Counted from the stretch's first letter, positions 26,626 to 35,664 are shown. The stretch: 64,000 bases of DNA from Syntrophomonas sp. (GCA_016841245.1 JAENZN010000008.1:1-64000), one strand, 5' to 3'. Made by a program: numbers and translations. The notes: generated by a model from the sequence alone, not told the origin.

Positions 26626-26734
26626 CTCATCTATCTCCTCTCGTCTTATAAAGTTTAAAATTTACTCGTATATTTTAGCATATTCAATTCTGCTATACAA
26701 GTTATTATATCAAATCGAATCCCAACCCCAAGCA

Positions 26735-26767
26735 GGGCCAGAGTTATCTTAATTAATAACCTGGCCC
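26735..26767. terminator. Strong hairpin between the stalk-domain protein gene and trpB2
   Basis: The arms GGGCCAGAGTTAT (26735-26747) and ATAACCTGGCCC (26756-26767) pair with one bulged A. It lies 35 bases after the 26802 stop codon and 110 bases before the trpB2 start. No T-run follows in the minus direction, so it may be an incomplete terminator or a leader structure. Confidence 0.5.
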
Positions 26768-26801
26768 CAACATTAGCAATAAATTTAGCCTGTAATCAGG
26801 A

Positions 26802-29693
26802 TTAGGGATAAGTCACCTTTACTTCTTGAGCAGCAGCATCCCAGTCCACCTGACAGTCCAGGGCTTCGGCAACGAATCTCAGAGGCAGCATGCTGCGTCC
26901 GGGATCTTGAATTATCGGAGTTACCAACGGGTTATCCGGATCAATTGGTATACTTATCCCGTTTACAGCAGCGCTTCCCTGCCCAATCCACAATTCGATA
27001 GTCTTATCATTCAAGCTGATGGTTACTTTTCGTTCAGCCGCGTCCCAGCTGACCTCTGCTCCCAGGGCTTCAGCCACATACCGGATGGGCAGCAGGGTTC
27101 TATCTTCCATAATGATCGGAACCGTATCCATGGTCTGAATCTGATCGTTTATATAGTAATCGTTCTGGCCGATATAGAAGCGCATTACAGTCTTATCCGC
27201 CGGTGCCAGTGGGGATTGCTCTTGAATTATTATAAAGCTTTCTTCGTCACCGTAAGCAGTCCCTGCCGAATTAACGGCATAAGCTTTGAAGTAGTAGATT
27301 GTATTGGCTGCGAGTCCGGTCAGGGTATATTCAAAGTCTCCCAACAGGTTGTCACTGCCGGCCTCTACTTCAATCCAATCCTGTTCTTCAGAGCTATAGG
27401 TAAAACCGTAGGCGGTTATGGTTTCCCCTCCCCGGGAGGTGATCCTGCCGGGGAGAACTGCCGAAGCATCTGCAAGTATCTCTGCTTCTCCGGTTTTTAC
27501 TGTGGGAACCGTGTCATCTGACCCTCCGCTATTTGAAGAACCTTTGGTAACAATCGCAAAGTCGGCAGATATTACATCGCTCCACAGTTCGCTTTCAGGA
27601 TCATATACTGCTGCCTTGACTGTTGCATTGCCGCTCAGCAGGAAGGCATTATTATACTCCATTGCTGTACTGCTGCTGGTTGGATTAGATCCATCAGTAG
27701 TGTAGTAGGCGGTACATCCGGTCTCGATGTTGTTCAGAACAACACTCTGGGCGGAAGAAAAGCTGCCGCCATCAGGATCAATAGCAGGAGCCGTCGGGGA
27801 ATGGGTCTCGCTTAGCAGGGTAGGCAGGAAAAGAATATCAAAAACAGTATATGATGCTGCCGGACCACTGTATTCATAGCTAAAACTGACCGGGAAGGAG
27901 GAATCCAGATTTGGGGTCAGGGTATTCGCACAGTTTATAGTCCTGGTATGGAACTGAAAGGTTGTCCCCCCCATATCTGAGCCACCGGTTATATCCAGGT
28001 AATAGTCAGCGTTTTCTGTTGGCATGTCACCAACCTTATTATCAGTCCCACTAGTCTGGGTAAGAGCTTCTTCCATGCTCATTTCAGTATAAGTAAACCA
28101 GAGTGGATCTGCCCTGAGTGCGGTTACGCTACCTTCAGGATCTTCGATGTAGATATCAAAATAGGCTTCATTTATTCCGTGTCCGCTACCCCGTGAGCGT
28201 AGTATCACACGAAATGGACCTGGTATATCGAGAAATCCGTCCGGCTGTACCAGTTCATACTGCACCGCCTCGTATTCAAATGTCCCTCCCGAACTGTCCG
28301 GAGCCCGATACGTATAAGAGCTCCGGGTGGCGGTTATACCATCCTGGTCCACAACTTGGCCCGGTGAAGTTCCTTCAATCGTGGTTACTAAATGCTCACA
28401 CAAACGTAAATCGCTATAATAGTGTTTAAAATACATATGACCATAGGTAGGGTTAAGAATCCAGCCCAAACTACCTCCCCAGGCCAGGGAACCATCAGCG
28501 TTAACAAGGTCACCAGCAGCATTAAAAATGTCGCCTCCATATTCAGTTTCAATAGAAATAACAGTGCTGCCGGAATGATTTCTCACGTTCACCCACCACT
28601 CCTTGGTGCTGCCATCGGCTGCTTTTACTGTGTATTTTATCGGGTCGGTAAAATCGTTGCAGGAAACCCCGCTGACCTGCTCAACCGCACCCACCGTTGC
28701 CGAAGCACCATCGGAAAGGGTAAAGGTGGCGATTAGATTGGTCAAATCCGTTCCGTCCGGTACTCTAACATAAACCGAATGAGCATTAGCATTAATTGTC
28801 GCGGTCACACCTTCCACACTGTACGCGGTTATTTCCTTCTCGCTGGATAATACAGGAAGTGAGTTATTATCCTCAAAAGTATTGGTTACTGTAACACTGT
28901 AGGAACTACCGACTGATGTCACCTCAATATCCCCGGTCCAGCAGTCAACTTCCACATCATGGCCTTCGGGCTGGTAAATTTGAAAGGCATAGCGGCCCGG
29001 TTCCAGGCTGTGCCCCTGACCGGCTAAGTCGCCCGCGTCCACTCTGATAATGGTTTCTCCGTTTTCTGTCCAGAGATTTTCTAATTGTGATTCCGTAAGA
29101 GTTGAAGTATATACTATGCTTCCATCGGCTGCGCTGCCGCTGTCGTAATACCACAGCTTCCATTCCGGGCAGCCGTTGTCATAGACATACTCCTCTACGG
29201 TCATATTCGCATTATCCCCGGTGTTAATGATGGTGCAGCTGAGGGCTTCTGTTCCTGACTGCCGGGTGACTTTATTATCTGAATCTATATCACCGCTGTA
29301 AGTTACGTTAAGGTTGTCAGGCAGGGGTTGATCGGAGAAACCATCAAAGACGGCGGTCTCTTCCAGCATGTAGCTTCCATCTGCAACCTCGAATTGCTTC
29401 TCTTCCTCATCAGTCAGATAACAAGAATCAATTTCTGAGCCTCCCTGATCAAAAAGGCTTATTTTATAGGATTCAACTCCCTCCGGTTCTTCACCCTGAA
29501 CAATTTTCTCAACCGTCAGCGAGCTTTCTTCTGTTTCTCCTGCAGCGGAAAAAATTACTCCGGTTAAACTGCCGTTCGCGCCGCTATTTCCACCTGCATC
29601 TGCATAAACCAAACTGGATGATAATAACAGCGAAAAAATCAACAGCACTGCCAGCAGCGAAATCTTTTTAGATGTCTTGGTCTTCTTCAACAA
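26802..29693 (-). CDS. Large secreted multidomain protein with copper-amine-oxidase-like stalk domains
   Basis: The 963-residue protein has a signal peptide (about 1-31, ending SLVYADA). Pilin/Cna-B-like modules (TVEKIVQGEEPEGVESYKIS; EEYVYDNGCPEW) come first, then a DUF5018-like beta domain (ITAYSVEGVTATINANAHSV...). Next are a long unassigned region, a chitobiase-C-like segment (AYYTTDGSNPTSSSTAMEY) and a fibronectin-like module (AYGFTYSSEEQDWIEV). Two amine-oxidase N-terminal-like repeats close it (RTLLPIRYVAEALGAEVSWD; RSMLPLRFVAEALDCQVDWD). These last repeats are common C-terminal modules of clostridial surface proteins. Function is probably surface display or binding, and no catalytic centre is recognised. 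Confidence 0.8.
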   Translation of the reverse strand: MLKKTKTSKKISLLAVLLIFSLLLSSSLVYADAGGNSGANGSLTGVIFSAAGETEESSLTVEKIVQGEEPEGVESYKISLFDQGGSEIDSCYLTDEEEKQFEVADGSYMLEETAVFDGFSDQPLPDNLNVTYSGDIDSDNKVTRQSGTEALSCTIINTGDNANMTVEEYVYDNGCPEWKLWYYDSGSAADGSIVYTSTLTESQLENLWTENGETIIRVDAGDLAGQGHSLEPGRYAFQIYQPEGHDVEVDCWTGDIEVTSVGSSYSVTVTNTFEDNNSLPVLSSEKEITAYSVEGVTATINANAHSVYVRVPDGTDLTNLIATFTLSDGASATVGAVEQVSGVSCNDFTDPIKYTVKAADGSTKEWWVNVRNHSGSTVISIETEYGGDIFNAAGDLVNADGSLAWGGSLGWILNPTYGHMYFKHYYSDLRLCEHLVTTIEGTSPGQVVDQDGITATRSSYTYRAPDSSGGTFEYEAVQYELVQPDGFLDIPGPFRVILRSRGSGHGINEAYFDIYIEDPEGSVTALRADPLWFTYTEMSMEEALTQTSGTDNKVGDMPTENADYYLDITGGSDMGGTTFQFHTRTINCANTLTPNLDSSFPVSFSYEYSGPAASYTVFDILFLPTLLSETHSPTAPAIDPDGGSFSSAQSVVLNNIETGCTAYYTTDGSNPTSSSTAMEYNNAFLLSGNATVKAAVYDPESELWSDVISADFAIVTKGSSNSGGSDDTVPTVKTGEAEILADASAVLPGRITSRGGETITAYGFTYSSEEQDWIEVEAGSDNLLGDFEYTLTGLAANTIYYFKAYAVNSAGTAYGDEESFIIIQEQSPLAPADKTVMRFYIGQNDYYINDQIQTMDTVPIIMEDRTLLPIRYVAEALGAEVSWDAAERKVTISLNDKTIELWIGQGSAAVNGISIPIDPDNPLVTPIIQDPGRSMLPLRFVAEALDCQVDWDAAAQEVKVTYP

Positions 29694-30236
29694 TAATACC
29701 TCCTATCCCCCAATATTTTGAGGTTCCCTCTAAATCTATATTTACTATTTACCATCGAATTTCGAAACCGCACAAAATTTCGATTCTGTACAGCTGTTTA
29801 ATTCATTTTATGTACATTACTATAAATGCTGATCCTTCTTTTATGCCTATTCATAAAACACCTCCCCGTATTCCGGCACCTGGACTTTTTTGGTTCTTTA
29901 ATTTTTATCCTCCTAAAAATTCCGGAAAATTGCATGCTGTTTTCTAAGCCGAATACCCTGCAGAATAAAATGCAATTTCCTAAAATTTTTAATAGTCTAA
30001 TTCATAAGTCATGGTCGTCTAGGATATTTCGCCTAGAATATAATTTATGATTAACATATTGAGCAAGTATTTCCAATCCTCCCAAAGTATATTTTGCTTA
30101 ATAATCCCATATTTACGGACAAAAACCGCTGTGCTTAAAAGGATAGGTTTACCATATTCAGTGTTGGTCTGATATAATACTTATATCTTCCTTGAGATTT
30201 TTCTGTTTCAGTAATGATAGAAAAGCGGGTATAATT
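29694..30236. promoter_or_regulatory. Divergent intergenic region with a 20-bp lux-box-like palindrome
   Basis: No gene is supported in this region. It contains TCTAGG (30018-30023) and CCTAGA (30032-30037), a perfect inverted repeat with an 8-base spacer, 20 bp in all. TATAAT follows at 30039-30044. LuxR-family proteins bind 20-bp-scale dyads, and the gene to the right encodes a LuxR-type regulator. The site could control that gene, the divergent secreted-protein gene, or both. Confidence 0.4.
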
Positions 30237-31811
30237 ATGAAAAACTATCTCCGTTTAAACGCTAGCCAATTAGCTTATATCATGCCAGCTTCCCTGTACA
30301 CATTCTGGTTATCATGTGTGGGCTGGCTGAATCATTACTGGACTTTCATTTACCTGGAACGCGAGCTGGTACCCCTGCTTTATATTCTTTTTTTCCTGGC
30401 TCACGCGGCTGGCATTACCATTTTTGCCCTTTGGCTTGATCTGGACCCTCCCCTGGCAAAGAAGAAAAAAGCCTGGCTGATTTCAGCACTTCTTGCTGCT
30501 TTTCTTACTGTTCTCATAGCTTACAGTCCTGGCGGCTGGCTGGTTCTGACCTGCTTGTTGTGCGGAGTGGTTTCAGGGTTTATTATTGCTCTATTATTGT
30601 TGTTTATTTACCAGAACATAGCTGTGGAAAAGCGGGGACTCACCATTGGAAGCGGTTCTGCCCTTGGCGTTGCTCTTCATTTTATTGCCTACACCCTGCT
30701 GTTTCCCCAGCAGGAAGGTGGCATTCTGTACGGAAAAACCTTATTCGCCGCCCTGATAATGCTTTTACTGGGCTTGTGCGTATTATATCTTCCATTTATT
30801 CGGGATCAGTTCTGGCATGTAAAGGACCGGATGGATGCTGCGGCAGATGCCGTCAGTGTCAAACCCGTGCTTATTCCAATACTGCTTTTTATACTGATGG
30901 GATTTTTCTTGTCTTATGGTATACAGGATTTAGCCGCTACTTCATTTTGGATGGGTGGAGAAGATTACCTGGTATATACTCGATTATTTCTTGTTATAGG
31001 ATTCATTGGCGGCGGGATGTTCTGTGATCTGCGCGGCAAACATATGGTATTGAACAGTTCTTTCAGCCTGCTGGCCATGGGCTTAATATCCATGGTTTTC
31101 AATTATAAAGGGTTATATGCCTTTATTGGCTTTTCCTGTGTGCAGATGGCCAGCGCTGTTTTTGAAGTGGCCATCCTGCTGCTTTTTTTAGATCTGGCCC
31201 GTTTCTATGAAAAACAAGTTCTGGTCTGCTCCCTGGGCCTGGTTCTTCCAAGCGTTTTAAAGCAGGCAGGCATAATATCCGCCGATATACTCGCCAAAAC
31301 CTACAGTAATATGCATATATTTGTAGTCTCTCTGCTAGCTATTATCATTGTTTTTCCCCTGATCTCAATACTATTTGAGAAGATGAGAGATGTGGCTATA
31401 ATAAGCATACGGCAGCAGAAGGTGCTGGCAGAGCTGGCTTCATCATTGGACAACGATATGGGGATGGATATCCCGGAGAATTCAGGTAATTTAACCCCGA
31501 ATCCCAGTAAAAGAGCAAACCATGAATTAACACCAGCCGAAAGCCAGGCCTCGACCGAAGAAAGCGCTGCCAACTGGGCCGGACTGGCTGAAAATTTTGC
31601 CCGGAAGTACTCCTTCACCCCCCGGGAGACCCAGGTATTGGAGCTTACCCTGCATGGCCTGTCTGTTTTGGAAATGGCACAATCTCTTAATCTTTCCGAG
31701 CCTACAGTTAAACAATATATACGCCAGATGCTCAGAAAAACTGAAACTAAAAACCGCAGGGAACTTCTTTCCATGATGATCAAAGAACAAAGTCAGAATC
31801 CTCATTCATAA
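30237..31811 (+). CDS. Twelve-span membrane protein fused to a LuxR-type DNA-binding domain
   Basis: The protein has 524 residues. About 400 residues of MFS-like membrane segments come first (for example ITIFALWLDLDPPL, LISALLAAFLTVLIAY, LLFILMGFFLSYGIQDLA). A Ser/Asn-rich linker (about 415-460) follows, and then a GerE/LuxR helix-turn-helix (FTPRETQVLELTLHGLSVLE, LNLSEPTVKQYIRQMLRKT). This architecture is known in anaerobic Actinobacteria and Clostridia as a membrane-bound one-component regulator. ATG at 30237 (MKNYLRLNAS) begins near the first membrane segment and is preferred over 30192. It is divergent from the large secreted protein. Confidence 0.85.
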   Translation: MKNYLRLNASQLAYIMPASLYTFWLSCVGWLNHYWTFIYLERELVPLLYILFFLAHAAGITIFALWLDLDPPLAKKKKAWLISALLAAFLTVLIAYSPGGWLVLTCLLCGVVSGFIIALLLLFIYQNIAVEKRGLTIGSGSALGVALHFIAYTLLFPQQEGGILYGKTLFAALIMLLLGLCVLYLPFIRDQFWHVKDRMDAAADAVSVKPVLIPILLFILMGFFLSYGIQDLAATSFWMGGEDYLVYTRLFLVIGFIGGGMFCDLRGKHMVLNSSFSLLAMGLISMVFNYKGLYAFIGFSCVQMASAVFEVAILLLFLDLARFYEKQVLVCSLGLVLPSVLKQAGIISADILAKTYSNMHIFVVSLLAIIIVFPLISILFEKMRDVAIISIRQQKVLAELASSLDNDMGMDIPENSGNLTPNPSKRANHELTPAESQASTEESAANWAGLAENFARKYSFTPRETQVLELTLHGLSVLEMAQSLNLSEPTVKQYIRQMLRKTETKNRRELLSMMIKEQSQNPHS

Positions 31812-31944
31812 ACAACACTCCATCATGAAATCGCACATCAATTCTTTATGTATTTTTCTATCTATTTAGTGAATGTTAATATCTTCAAAACAGTTAATCT
31901 TATTGACTGGATCAAGTAAATGTTTTAGTATAACAATAATAAAC

Positions 31945-32034
31945 AAAGGGGAGCTGGACCAATCTGGCTGAGAGTGGACATAATGGTGTCCTAACCCTGG
32001 AACCTGATCTGGGTAATGCCAGCGTAGGAAACAT
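31945..32034 (+). promoter_or_regulatory. TPP riboswitch (THI element)
   Basis: Conserved THI-box segments occur in order: GGGGAGCTGG, CTGAGA, ACCCTGGAACCTGATCTGGG, then TAATGCCAGCGTAGGAA. These form the pyrimidine- and pyrophosphate-sensing arms that bind thiamine pyrophosphate. The element precedes a thiamine-type transport operon and a hairpin terminator, so high TPP should switch the operon off. Confidence 0.95.
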
Positions 32035-32050
32035 ATTAGATTGTTACCTT

Positions 32051-32089
32051 AACTGCTTATTACCCCCGGGGTTTAAGCAGTTATTTTAT
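32051..32089 (+). terminator. Terminator hairpin of the TPP riboswitch
   Basis: AACTGCTTA (32051-32059) pairs with TAAGCAGTT (32074-32082), followed by ATTTTATT. It lies between the riboswitch and the first gene, the usual expression platform for termination control. Confidence 0.8.
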
Positions 32090-32107
32090 TGAGAGGAGGT
32101 TTTTGAA

Positions 32108-32398
32108 ATAGCTCAATCTAATGTAAGCCTGCAGATACTGCCGGTTGTACCGGAGGAAGAAATCTATGATGTGGTAGACAAGGTGATCGAGCTTATACAA
32201 AGGTCAGGAGTGAATCATACAGTTGGCCCCATGGAAACCACCATGGAGGGCGACCTGAAAGAACTCCTGGACCTGGTCATTAAAGCCCAGGATATCTGTG
32301 TTCAAGCTGGTTCCCAAAGGGTCATATCAATAGTAAAAATTGATTATAAACCAGGCGGAGTGAGTATAAATGAAAAAATCGACAAATATAGGATATAG
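32108..32398 (+). CDS. Thiamine-binding MTH1187/YkoF-like protein with an apparent AUA start
   Basis: This is a small ferredoxin-like protein of the MTH1187/UPF0045 family (about 96 residues). It has VSLQILPVVPEEEIYDVVDK, VGPMETTMEGDL and the conserved VISIVKIDYKPGG end. Relatives bind thiamine-type ligands and accompany thiamine-precursor transporters. The conserved N-terminus (AQSNVSLQ) lies upstream of every ATG, GTG or TTG in frame. The only codon at the right place is ATA at 32108, 8 bases after GAGGAGG. The first standard start (GTG 32171) would remove about 21 conserved residues. It overlaps the permease gene by 29 bp. Confidence 0.8.
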   Translation: MAQSNVSLQILPVVPEEEIYDVVDKVIELIQRSGVNHTVGPMETTMEGDLKELLDLVIKAQDICVQAGSQRVISIVKIDYKPGGVSINEKIDKYRI

Positions 32399-33149
32399 TC
32401 TGCTGTCTCTTTTCAGTATGGTGATGCTTTTGATTCTTTGGGAGGCGGCAGTACGTATTAATAATGTGCCGCAGTGGCTGCTACCTGCGCCTTCTAAAAT
32501 ATTCAACACCATAATTGATATATGGCAGATGCTGCTTTTCCATTCAACCGTGACATTGTTGGAAACCGCTTATGGCTATTTGCTTTCTATCATTCTGGCT
32601 CTATTTATCGCCTTTTTACTCGACCATGTTTCAGTACTTAAGCAGGCTGTCAATCCGGTTCTGGTCATCTCCCAGACTATTCCTTTGATAGTCCTGGCAG
32701 TACTTTTGCCCCTGTGGTTTGGTTGGGGTATGCTGCCCAAAATAATGATTGTAACTCTGGTATGTTTTTTCCCCATAACTATTAATCTGCTGAAAGGGCT
32801 GGATTCAGCAGATCCAGATCAGCTCAGTCTCTTTCGTTCCATGGGTGCCAGTCGCTGGGAAACCTTTAAAATAGTGAAATTCCCTGCGTCTATGCCGGCC
32901 TTTTTCTCAGGCTTAAAGATATCAGCTACCTATAGCATAATGGCGGCAGTAATCTCTGAATGGGTGGGAGCTCAGCGGGGCCTGGGATATTTTATGACTA
33001 TTCAGCAAAAGAATTTTGCCATTGATAGAGTACTGGCGGCAGTTGTGGTTATATGCATTTTAAGCCTCTTGCTGGTAAAGATAGTAGATATAATAGAATA
33101 TTGGCTGGTACCATGGAATCGGAGACAAATAGTTGCTTCTAGTAAATGA
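32370..33149 (+). CDS. thiX: ABC transporter permease, ThiX-like
   Basis: This 259-residue permease has six or so membrane helices. Its EAA loop is RSMGASRWETFKIVKFPASMP, followed by SATYSIMAAVISEWVGAQRGLGYFM. It belongs to the SsuC/TauC/ThiX class. With the substrate-binding and ATPase genes downstream and a TPP riboswitch upstream, the substrate is most likely hydroxymethylpyrimidine or a related thiamine precursor. It overlaps the thiamine-binding gene. Confidence 0.88.
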   Translation: MKKSTNIGYSLLSLFSMVMLLILWEAAVRINNVPQWLLPAPSKIFNTIIDIWQMLLFHSTVTLLETAYGYLLSIILALFIAFLLDHVSVLKQAVNPVLVISQTIPLIVLAVLLPLWFGWGMLPKIMIVTLVCFFPITINLLKGLDSADPDQLSLFRSMGASRWETFKIVKFPASMPAFFSGLKISATYSIMAAVISEWVGAQRGLGYFMTIQQKNFAIDRVLAAVVVICILSLLLVKIVDIIEYWLVPWNRRQIVASSK

Positions 33150-33180
33150 ACTACAATAATCAAGGGGGTTTTTAATACTT

Positions 33181-34161
33181 ATGAAAAAAATGCTATCGTT
33201 ATTGATAATTGTGTCTTTATTTATCCTGTCCACAGGATGCAGCCAGGATAAAAGTCCAGAAGATAATTTGCAAAAGGTTACAGTTTTGCTGGATTGGTTC
33301 CCCAACACCAATCATACCGGTTTATATGCAGCCAAGGAGCTTGGTTACTATGAAGAAGCCGGCCTGGATGTGGAAATTATACAGCCTTCCGAAGGCGGCA
33401 CCGCTCAATTAATCGCTGCCGGGCAGGGTGATTTTGGGGTAAGCTACCAGGAAGAAGTAAATATTGCCCGCTCTCAGGACATACCGGTGGTGGCAATTGC
33501 TGCCGTAATACAGCATAACACTTCCGGTTTTGCCTCTCCTGCAGATAGAAATATTAAAACTCCGGCCGATTTTGAAGGGAAAACCTACGGAGGATGGGGC
33601 TCACCTGCCGAGACAGCCATAATCAAAGCCTTGATGGACAAATATAATGCTGATATTAACAAAGTTAATTTCATTAATATTGGCTCGGCTGATTTTTTCA
33701 CCAGTATTGAAAAAGATATAGATTTTTCCTGGATATACTGGGGCTGGACCGGAATAGAGGCCGACAGCAAGAACATTGACCTTAATTTCATCCAATTAAA
33801 TCAGGAAATTGACGCGCTGGAATTCTATACCCCGGTTTTAATAACTAATGAAGATAAAATCGCCCAGGACCCGGAATTAGTAAAGAAATTTATAGAGGCC
33901 ACCAGCCAAGGTTATGAATATGCCATAACTTCACCTGAAGAAGCGGCTGCACTGCTGATTAAAAATGTACCCGAATTAGACAGCGACCTGGTTAAAGCCA
34001 GTCAGCAGTACCTGGCTGATCAGTACCAGGCCGAAGCTGAACGCTGGGGAGAAATGCAGCTCAGTGTTTGGAAAAATTATGCTGATTTCATGTATGAAAA
34101 TGCTCTGATCGAAAACAATATCGACCCGGAAAAGGCTTTTACCAATAAATTCATACCATAG
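33181..34161 (+). CDS. thiY: NMT1/THI5-like substrate-binding lipoprotein, ThiY-like
   Basis: The 326-residue lipoprotein has signal and lipobox LSTGCSQ (Cys at about 20). The fold matches NMT1/ThiY (LLDWFPNTNHTGLYAAKELG, PSEGGTAQLIAAGQGDFGVS, YGGWGSPAETAI). Relatives bind formyl-aminopyrimidine or HMP. It is anchored outside the membrane and delivers ligand to the ThiX-like permease. An AGGGGGTT ribosome site precedes the ATG. Confidence 0.9.
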   Translation: MKKMLSLLIIVSLFILSTGCSQDKSPEDNLQKVTVLLDWFPNTNHTGLYAAKELGYYEEAGLDVEIIQPSEGGTAQLIAAGQGDFGVSYQEEVNIARSQDIPVVAIAAVIQHNTSGFASPADRNIKTPADFEGKTYGGWGSPAETAIIKALMDKYNADINKVNFINIGSADFFTSIEKDIDFSWIYWGWTGIEADSKNIDLNFIQLNQEIDALEFYTPVLITNEDKIAQDPELVKKFIEATSQGYEYAITSPEEAAALLIKNVPELDSDLVKASQQYLADQYQAEAERWGEMQLSVWKNYADFMYENALIENNIDPEKAFTNKFIP

Positions 34162-34234
34162 AATATAACTTATTAATCAGGAATTGGAGGTCAGGGATGG
34201 CCTGTAATTCCCGCTAAAAGATAGGACGATTAAG

Positions 34235-34969
34235 ATGGCCAAAATTATTGTAGATAGAACAAGCAAGACCCTGGATGGTTTGCATACTCTGGCAGATATA
34301 TCCTTAACTGTAGGTGAAAATGAAATAGTAGTCGTCCTGGGTCCCAGCGGGTGCGGTAAAAGCACCTTATTAAACATCATATCCGGATTACTGATCCCGG
34401 ATAGCGGAACTGTTAAGATTGATGGAGAAGACTGGACCGGCAAAACTGCTAGAGTCAGTTACATGCAGCAGAAAGACCTCCTGCTGGACGCACGCAATAT
34501 ACTTGGCAATGTAGCCATTCCTTTATTACTAAAAGGAATGGCTAAAAAAGAAGCTCATGATTATGCCCGAACTTATTTACCTGACTTTGGCCTGGAGGGA
34601 TTTGCCCATTATTATCCCCGCCAGCTTTCGGGAGGCATGCGCCAGAGGGCAGCCCTCCTGCGCACCTATCTTTTTGCCAGTGATATAATGCTTCTGGACG
34701 AGCCTTTTGCAGCACTGGATGCAATAACCCGCCGGAAAATGCACCTGTGGCTCCTGGAACTGCATAGACGTTACCAGTCCTCCATCCTCTTCGTAACTCA
34801 TGATATTGAAGAAGCTTTATTGCTGGCTGACCGGATATATATTCTTACCAAACGTCCCGCCATGGTCAGGTGCGAATTGTTGATTGATAAAAAAGCCGGG
34901 GTCACTGCTGGCATGAAAATGGACATATTAGCTATTCTGGAGGAGGAAAGTAATGACGATCATCTTTAA
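34235..34969 (+). CDS. thiZ: ABC transporter ATPase, ThiZ-like
   Basis: This 244-residue ATPase has Walker A GPSGCGKST (about 36-44), signature LSGGMRQRAALLR, Walker B IMLLDEP and the H-loop FVTHDIEEA. It is of the SsuB/TauB/ThiZ class and completes the transporter. It overlaps the following methyltransferase gene by 17 bp. Upstream, GGAGGTCAGGGATG opens only a 6-codon frame. Confidence 0.92.
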   Translation: MAKIIVDRTSKTLDGLHTLADISLTVGENEIVVVLGPSGCGKSTLLNIISGLLIPDSGTVKIDGEDWTGKTARVSYMQQKDLLLDARNILGNVAIPLLLKGMAKKEAHDYARTYLPDFGLEGFAHYYPRQLSGGMRQRAALLRTYLFASDIMLLDEPFAALDAITRRKMHLWLLELHRRYQSSILFVTHDIEEALLLADRIYILTKRPAMVRCELLIDKKAGVTAGMKMDILAILEEESNDDHL

Positions 34970-35645
34970 AAATGAACACGCCAGAAATTACGATGAATGG
35001 TACACTACAAAAACAGGCAGTTTTATTGATATGCTGGAAAGCAATGCTGCTCTGGATCTTTTTAGCCCGCAAAAAGGTATGAAAATTCTGGATGCTGGCT
35101 GCGGTACCGGAAATTTCAGCATCAAGCTGGCCAGATTAGGCTGCACAGTTACAGGTATAGACATCTCTCCTGATATGCTGGCTATTGCCCGCAGCAAAAA
35201 CAGCCCTGAGCTCTCCGTAGATTACCTGGAAATGGATCTCAACGAGCTGGTTTTCCCGGATGAATCTTTCGATGGAGTTTTGTCCATGGCCGCCTTTGAA
35301 TTCATTGAAGATCCAGACCAGGTATACCAGGAATTATACCGGGTATTGAAACCAGGGGGCAAACTGCTGATTGGCACCATTAATAAAGACAGCCGCTGGG
35401 GACAGTTTTATATACAGCATGCTAAAGAAGATAGTAATTCTATATTCAAGCAGGCATTTTTTCATAATCTGGATGAACTGCAAAACTTGAACCTACAAGA
35501 TTTAGCTGCCCATAAGGGATGTTTGTTTATCCCTCCTGGACAGGAGGCCGCTGATTACACTATGCACAACGAATCCAGCCTGGCAGCATCTGAAAGGCCT
35601 GGTTTTATTATGGTGATGTGGGAAAAACCTGAACGGAAGGGATAG
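34953..35645 (+). CDS. Class I SAM-dependent methyltransferase in the thiamine transport operon
   Basis: The 230-residue protein has SAM motif I LDAGCGTGNFSIKLA (about 45-59), acidic motif VTGIDISPDML, then LDEx SFDGVLSMAAFEFIED and the LKPGGKLLIGTINK block of the UbiE/COQ5-like fold. Its start lies inside thiZ (17-bp overlap), so it should follow the TPP riboswitch. The substrate is unknown. A role in processing an imported pyrimidine precursor is possible but unproven. Confidence 0.82.
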   Translation: MTIIFKNEHARNYDEWYTTKTGSFIDMLESNAALDLFSPQKGMKILDAGCGTGNFSIKLARLGCTVTGIDISPDMLAIARSKNSPELSVDYLEMDLNELVFPDESFDGVLSMAAFEFIEDPDQVYQELYRVLKPGGKLLIGTINKDSRWGQFYIQHAKEDSNSIFKQAFFHNLDELQNLNLQDLAAHKGCLFIPPGQEAADYTMHNESSLAASERPGFIMVMWEKPERKG

Positions 35646-35664
35646 CTGCCTAAGCGGCTATCCC
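35639..35664. terminator. Hairpin shared by two convergent gene ends
   Basis: GGGATAGC (35639-35646) and GCTATCCC (35657-35664) pair perfectly around a 10-base loop. The arms include the stop codons of the methyltransferase (35643-35645) and of the convergent activase gene (35658-35660). It could end transcription from both sides, although T-runs are weak. Confidence 0.5.

Noticed and set aside
28957-29163. Short frames within the 963-residue secreted protein gene, both strands
   Set aside because: They overlap a long, domain-supported gene and show no independent features.
34197-34217. Six-codon frame with a strong GGAGG site before thiZ
   Set aside because: Too short to judge. It could be a relic of the old thiZ start. 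No conserved peptide pattern is recognised.
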